NCBI RefSeq assembly: GCF_030272615.1
Contig: NC_081413.1
Location: forward strand, 186,836,669-186,900,668
DNA from: Cryptomeria japonica
Lineage: Eukaryota; Streptophyta; Pinopsida; Cupressales; Cupressaceae
Direction of reading: 5' to 3'
Length of the DNA: 64,000 bases
Made by a program: the position numbers and the translations under genes. Numbering within the stretch: the first letter of the stretch is position 1; the number at the start of each line of letters is the position of its first letter. Below, piece after piece: positions 58,961-64,000 of this stretch. The notes under the pieces are model-generated. The model saw only the letters and a program-made list of their open reading frames with translations. It had not been told where the DNA came from and ran no database searches.

Positions 58961-59457
58961 GGTGCAGAAACCGGTTCTTCTTGTGACACTTCTTCAGGTT
59001 GCTTCTTCCATTTTGTCTTCATATCTGCTTGAATAGTTTTAACATCAATCTTTCCTTCCGGAGTGACTGATATATCACCTAATATGTTCTTTCTCATTTT
59101 GCAGGTTCAGGCAGGGTGTCCCGGTTTGTTGCAATGATAGCAAACCATTCTAGGTGCTCTCCATGGTCCATTATTCATGTTTCCATTCTTCCTTTTGCAT
59201 GTTGCAGTAGTGTGACTATGACCATGACAAATCAAGCAGGTTCCTCTCCAAACGATTGCCGGTTGATAGCCATCGCTACTTGACTGATGATTATAGGTAT
59301 TAAAGCGGTTTGGATTCTGGTTCACAGAGGGCTCAGGAAAAACTCCTTGACTCCTTTGAGGATACCTTCGAATGTGTATAATAGACCTCCACTCAGATGC
59401 TCTATGCCCAAACTTGTTGCATGCATAACAGTTACCATTGAATCTATTGGATCTAGG
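58961..59457 (-). pseudogene. Copia-A gag zinc-knuckle region
   Basis: Three consecutive knuckles appear on the minus strand: CYACNKFGHRASEW (last Cys replaced by Trp), CLICHGHSHTTATC and CYHCNKPGH, each in the C-x2-C-x4-H-x4-C spacing. Between them lie Asn/Arg/Pro-rich linkers. After the third knuckle a frame continues with ILGDISVTPEGKIDVKTIQ and an acidic tail. Three knuckles is more than the single knuckle of most copia gag proteins. The N-terminal gag part is missing, and the LTR joins directly at about 59458. Confidence 0.85.
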
Positions 59458-60100
59458 CTTATTGTTAATGCATTTCAGCATTACTATAGTATTCAAAATC
59501 TCCACACTCTATTTCTTCACACAGACCTAAACTTCTTCTGTGATCGCACATACAAAAACCTCATCAACCACCTAAAACCCTAACAACCTTTAAAACCCTA
59601 GACATGATGTCCTTATAAAGGAATCTGATTTCATGTCGGTCCAATAGGATTACATTGCAAGTTCCTAGGTTCAGTGCATCTGGATAGATTTTGTAACATG
59701 ACACAGAATCACTGCCAAAGTGTCGGTGGATGATAACTCATCACAAAAATAATACCGGTTGGTAACTCATCACAGAGTAATACCAGTTCATACATTTACC
59801 TATTACCGGTTCACATATTTTACCGATTACTGGTTTGTCAAAATGAAGACTGGGAAAAAATGATAACAACCACTTTGTTCCTTCGTACTGCTTTGGGATC
59901 CTCAAACCGCTTGAGTCTTCATACCGCTTGGGTCTTCATACTGCTTGAGATTGGTAAACACTTTCTGCAAAACACCGATAGTCTAAAGACTATAATTCAT
60001 AATACCGGTTGAGCATAACTCATATATACAAAAAAGTGATCTGAAAGCAAGTGTGTGTCCATCAATGACAATCACAACATCATCATCAAAAATGCCAACA
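59458..60100 (-). repeat. 5' LTR of copia-A, 3' part deleted
   Basis: Starts on the minus strand TGTTGGCATTTTTGATGATG at 60100 and matches the 3' LTR (48321-47695) for about 640 bp. The remaining 500 bp, the primer-binding site and the gag N-terminus are missing: the homology ends at a junction inside the zinc-knuckle frame. Confidence 0.88.
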
Positions 60101-60367
60101 CAAAGATGATTGAAGAGGCAACAATAGAATTGAAAACAAGTGATGCATTTACATCTTTGACATTGTTATCAAAGGGGGAGAAGAATAGAAATCAGATATG
60201 GAAGATATGGGAGAAGTTGAAGATTAGAAGATCAAATTGAAAGAAGCATTGGTTAAGGGGGAGATGACAAAAGGAGGAGAACCAACATATGATGTGATAT
60301 TAGCAAGCAAGTTGCAGATGATGATATTACTCTGATTGGTGTTGCTATCAATGCCAAAGGGGGAGAT
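60101..60367 (+). other. Copia-B 3' internal end and polypurine tract
   Basis: Noncoding sequence with several purine blocks (AAAGGGGGAGAAG at 60171, AAGGGGGAGATG at 60256). It ends with CCAAAGGGGGAGAT at 60354-60367, directly before the LTR. It continues the sequence interrupted at 47173. Confidence 0.75.
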
Positions 60368-62039
60368 TGTTGGCATTTGGCATAACTGATACAAATACAG
60401 GTGATGCAGTTGAAGTCTGATAACTGCATTGGTAAAGGATATAACTCTATTTGTGATGAAGAGATTGAGATTCTATGAATATATGACATGATCAGTTATT
60501 TGTATTGTCATTGATGTCAACTGATGTTCCTGATGTTTTGTTTTGTTATCTTAGTCATTTGGTTTACCTAAAGACAAGGTTTACCGACATGGAACTAAAG
60601 TCTGTGAAATAGGACTTTAACCAGTAAAGCAGAGTTGTTTTGATTGGATCGGTCGATCAACGATGATTGGTGATTTGTGGTTTGGATGGTGAACTTGTAT
60701 CATGGAAAGGTGTATCTATCTAGAACCGGAACTTGTGGAGATTACCAGAAGGTGTGTTTCAAATTTTGTAATGAAGTTTTGCTAAGATTTTAGTAGGGTT
60801 TAAGACCGGTAAACAAATCATCAAATCGATAATGATTTCTATTATGATGATGACCGATGGTGAGTCTATATGAAGTTGGTAACATGACACAACCCACGTG
60901 AAATATTTAATTGTTGTTTTGGCGCAATTCAAGGAAAAATTTCTTGGTAATCAACGAAATGCTTAGTAGAGTGTTTTGAGGGTTTGACTTTGGTACAGAT
61001 TGGATTTTTGTGATGGGTTACGATCAACCAAATGTTGATATTGCATTGTAATTTGTTGTAATGATTTGTGATGATCTCTTACGATTTGAATTGTAAATTC
61101 ATGATGTAATTAGGGTTTTGTGGCCGACCTAGTTGAGATGGCTATTTAGGATGACACAGTTGATGTTTATGGTGTCGGTGGTCTTAAAGATTGTGTTAAT
61201 CCATCCAAGTGAAGTGAGAGATATTCCCGAGAGTTGCAGAGTGTTGTGTATAACTGGATCTAATCAAGCAAGCAAATAAGTGCAAGTAAACAAATCATTT
61301 TCTCACTGTTGTTCCCTAACAGTTGCAGCAGGTTAAATCCCTTAATCGGGTAGATCCTAACATGCCTTAAACATTTAAGTCCCCTAACAGGGCAAGTCTC
61401 AAAAGAGTTTTAAATCCTCTCATGAGGTTGATCCTAACAGATCATTAAGCTCCTAATCGGGCTACAAGGAAAATCCCCTAACTAGGTGACTCCTAATAGG
61501 GTCTGCTCCTAACTGGGCGTATTGTAAGATCCTAACAGAGCGTACTTCAAAAGAGTACAAATATTTGTGGGTACCAACTCTCACTGTGGTTTTTCCCTAT
61601 TTGGGTTTCCATGTCAAAAAATTATGGTGTACATGTGTGGAATTTTTTTCATGTGATGATTTTGTTTATGTTTCATTTCATGCATTATTTCTGAGACACC
61701 GGTTATGATGTTTTATCATAAGTTTATTAGAGGTTACCGGTACTGATAAGGAGGTGTTTGAGAAAGTATTTGATTTGATTGATAAGGTTGATGAGTTGGT
61801 AAATGGTCAAGTTTATATGATTGCTTTGGTGGTGAATGTATTGATAGATATGGTGAATGATTTGATTAATGTGTTAAGCAAATCTGATAAAGAGGTTATT
61901 AGATCTAATTAAAGAAGTTGAGATATTTGTTAAATGGTTTCAGATCTGATATAAGTTTGATTTTGGGTTTGAAGTTTCAATTGGTCTTATAATGATTCAC
62001 CCCCCTCTCAGTATTAATAGGATCCTCATAGGATTAACA
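60368..62039 (+). repeat. 3' LTR of copia-B
   Basis: Starts TGTTGGCATTTGGCATAAC and ends TAGGATTAACA, 1672 bp, matching 43290-44971. It is followed directly by the PMD fragment. Confidence 0.92.
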
Positions 62040-63506
62040 TAGAGACCACTGTAATACTCAACCCATCTCGACTACCATATGAGATCTCTAATGGTATCAC
62101 TAGTCAAACCCTGGGTAGTAGTCTGTTGAATTGTCTGTGCAAGCTGCTCTGCCTACCCGTGCTACTCTATGTTTGTATCTCTTTCTCTAGTGAACGTGGC
62201 AATCTGTCCCTGCAGTTGGACTATTTGTGCATGAGCCTGCACCAAGTATACCTGTAAGCCATACACCACATACTAAAGGGAAGCTATCTATGTCTACTAC
62301 TGGTGAGGCAACACTACAATCTTTACCACTCGCAATCGAGATGGCTAGGGATACTACACTGGTGGCAAGTGTGATGCACTGACCTATACGTGAGCTGCTT
62401 GGGGTAGCATCTTTGTCCTCCTCCACCTAACCAAGAGATGCGGATCCTCCTCCTCCTCCTCCAACTCATATTCAACTCCTCCCATCCCACCCATAACCTC
62501 CTCACCCTCCTCCTCTGTCTCAGTCTCCTCAGAGGATCCCTCCTCCTCATCAGTCTCCTTAGACTTTGAACCCTCATCACCCCCGCATCCTGCTCCTCCT
62601 ACTACGACCCCTAGCTATAATGGTCCTCCCCAACCTAGATCCTGTCTCCACCCACCCACTCTCCCTCACACCCCTCATCCTGCATCTCCTCCATCTCCAC
62701 CATCCTCACCTCCTCCATCTCTTCCTGGGCCAATTTGTCCTCTCACTCCACCCACCCCTCCACCTCTCTTGCCTCGACCTCTACCCTAGCCTCACCTACC
62801 ACCTCTCCATCCTCTAGGTCCTCCCTGATCATCATTATCATCTATCTCCTCAAGAGCCGATACTAGCTCCCATAGTCCTATGAATCATGGAAAAGGATGC
62901 TCCACAAAATACTGGGCATAATGAGTTGTCATCCCTGAATCCGTCACCCCTAGTTGCATGTCCCACCATACATAAGGAAGAACCTAGAACTTGGCCCATG
63001 CTATATCAAAGTCCAAAGGGGGACCCCAATCTTCCCTCTCCTTATGCATTTGGGCATATATAGCCGAACCCTGAGGCATCCCCTAGGTATGACTAAATTA
63101 TCGGTACACATGAGTCAAGATGAATCTCTCAACAATATAGGGGGTCCTCCCTATCAAATATCTGCTCTGAAATAGGAAAAGGATCTCTGTCGCATCCTCT
63201 ATCGATGCCTCACAATCTGTGTAAGGTCACCAGACCACTGAGTCCATGTCATCTATGACCTGTCTCTAGTAATCCAACTTCTTGACCATGGGCTGGGAAG
63301 CTATCTGTTGATACATAAATAGATAGGGTAGCCTGATTGGTTGTGATCTCTCTACTACTAGGTGAGACACTGCTATGTGCTCCCAGGCCCAAATCTGCAA
63401 CAGTGTGACCCCCGCTACTAAGTTGACACCCTCATCATATACAACTTGGTGTAGCTCATGGTAATTGGGCCAACACATAGATCCCCCACACATATCATGT
63501 TCGGTG
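62040..63506 (-). pseudogene. PMD gene fragment, antisense in the third Tat-like element
   Basis: Read on the minus strand from 63493: CWPNYHELHQVVYDEGVNLV, then the signature GVTLLQIWAWEHIAVSHLV, homologous to TLLRTWAWEHISISRLV of the PMD gene at 22740. The RYLIGRT block of the domain follows, then an acidic tail (about 62580-62440) and a coiled-coil-like end (QLQGQIATFTRERD). The N-terminal half of the domain is missing, cut off by the LTR at 63507. The C-terminal end abuts the copia-B 3' LTR a few codons before its natural stop, which appears to be in the left flank at about 43280. Many stops make it a pseudogene. Confidence 0.85.
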
Positions 63507-64000
63507 TGTTATTATGAGGATCTAGTTATTACTGAGAGGGGGGGGGGTGTAGAATCAGTAATAAAACAAATCAGCAACACTTCACAAAAATGTACCAGTA
63601 ACAACTCAAACAATCTTCTAAGCTGATTTAAAAAACCATCCTCTAAAGTATTCATCAACATGCAAATAAAGTAAAGATATCAAATGCACAAATCAACAAT
63701 GCATCCACCACATGAACACATAGATTTTTGATGTGGAAACCCAACTAGGAAAACCACGGTGGGAATTAGCACCCACAATATGTATTTATACTCTTTTGGA
63801 ATGCACCCGTTTAAAGGCCTAGCTTGGTAAAGAGCAGACCTTGTTAGGAGTCAGATTTTTCCTTAGGCCTATTAGTAGCTCTACCCTATTAAGAGTAACC
63901 TTGCTAGAGGATTTCCAACTGAAGTTAATGAGCCACCTGGTGAAGGGATTTACAATATCATACCTTTTAGGATCTACCCAGTTAAGGGATTTCAAACTGT
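63507..64000 (-). repeat. Copia-type LTR in reverse orientation, partial
   Basis: The plus strand begins TGTTATTATGAGGATCTAG followed by a G-run, the reverse complement of the copia-B LTR end (CCTCATAGGATTAACA). It continues with sequences equivalent to the copia LTR body (GTGGAAACCC-AACTAGG, 63737) and runs off the window. No primer-binding site lies to the left, so this is probably the 3' LTR of a minus-strand element. Confidence 0.8.

Larger units (their letters stand above)
47174..60100 (-). mobile_element. Copia-A: non-autonomous copia-like element carrying P3
   Basis: On the minus strand the order is a partial 5' LTR (60100-59458), zinc-knuckle gag, an interrupting unit (P2), a large protein P3, polypurine tract and a 3' LTR (48321-47174). 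No protease, integrase, RT or RNase H is recognisable. It lies inside copia-B. I see no convincing target-site duplication (CAAAG on the right has no match on the left). Confidence 0.75.
43290..62039 (+). mobile_element. Copia-B: Ty1/copia element interrupted by copia-A
   Basis: A 5' LTR region, PBS, gag start, RT/RNase H and a polypurine tract with 3' LTR lie on the plus strand. The internal part is split at 47173/60101 by copia-A on the opposite strand. The flanks read AAGAG (43285-43289) and TAGAG (62040-62044), a possible target-site duplication with one difference. On both sides the host is the third Tat-like element. Protease, integrase and most of gag are deleted. Confidence 0.85.

Noticed and set aside
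47169-60105. Target-site duplication for copia-A
   Set aside because: CAAAG right of 60100 does not match the bases left of 47174. The left LTR end may be altered.
1-64000. tRNA, rRNA, CRISPR arrays or host protein-coding genes
   Set aside because: No cloverleaf, rRNA block, regular spacer array or intact non-element gene was seen. All recognised frames belong to mobile elements or their cargo.

Overview
This window looks like intergenic DNA from a large, repeat-rich seed-plant genome. I favour a gymnosperm, because old retroelements are nested several layers deep and no host gene is visible, but the species is not identifiable from the sequence alone. Everything coding that I recognise is mobile-element derived, and nearly every reading frame is broken by stops or frameshifts.

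Layout, left to right. 1-3778: a 5'-truncated LINE on the minus strand. 4044-6900: a Ty1/copia 3' end (minus). 6926-12600: a gag-protease element without reverse transcriptase (minus). 13260-18190: a large unrecognised protein (P1, minus) with an array of GC-rich quasi-palindromes around its start. 18360-20090: a gypsy 3' fragment (minus). 20250-30318, continuing at 39977-40030: a Ty3/gypsy element of the Tat lineage (minus). It has two RNase H domains and, between pol and the 3' LTR, an antisense plant-mobile-domain (PMD) gene with a TATA box and a candidate intron. 30319-39971: a second Tat-like element (plus), with both LTRs and a 5-bp target-site duplication, inserted into the first; it has lost its reverse transcriptase. 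40031-43289 and 62040-63506: the two halves of a third Tat-like element (plus) with its own antisense PMD gene, split by a copia element.

That copia element (copia-B, plus, 43290-62039) keeps both LTRs but carries a large internal deletion. Inside it lies copia-A (minus, 47174-60100), which has gag zinc knuckles but no visible pol. In place of pol it carries a large protein (P3). Copia-A is in turn interrupted by a plus-strand unit (about 52140-58590) made of a five-copy 278-bp tandem array followed by another large protein (P2). A copia-type LTR in reverse orientation runs off the right edge from 63507.

The most interesting content is the non-canonical cargo. P1, P2 and P3 appear to be three divergent members of one large protein family that I cannot name, carried in different retroelement contexts. 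PMD genes appear twice as antisense cargo of Tat-like elements. Several short tandem arrays, including one with an exact 20-bp period, sit next to this cargo. None of it is likely to be functional in this locus, but it records how defective retroelements acquire and keep extra genes.
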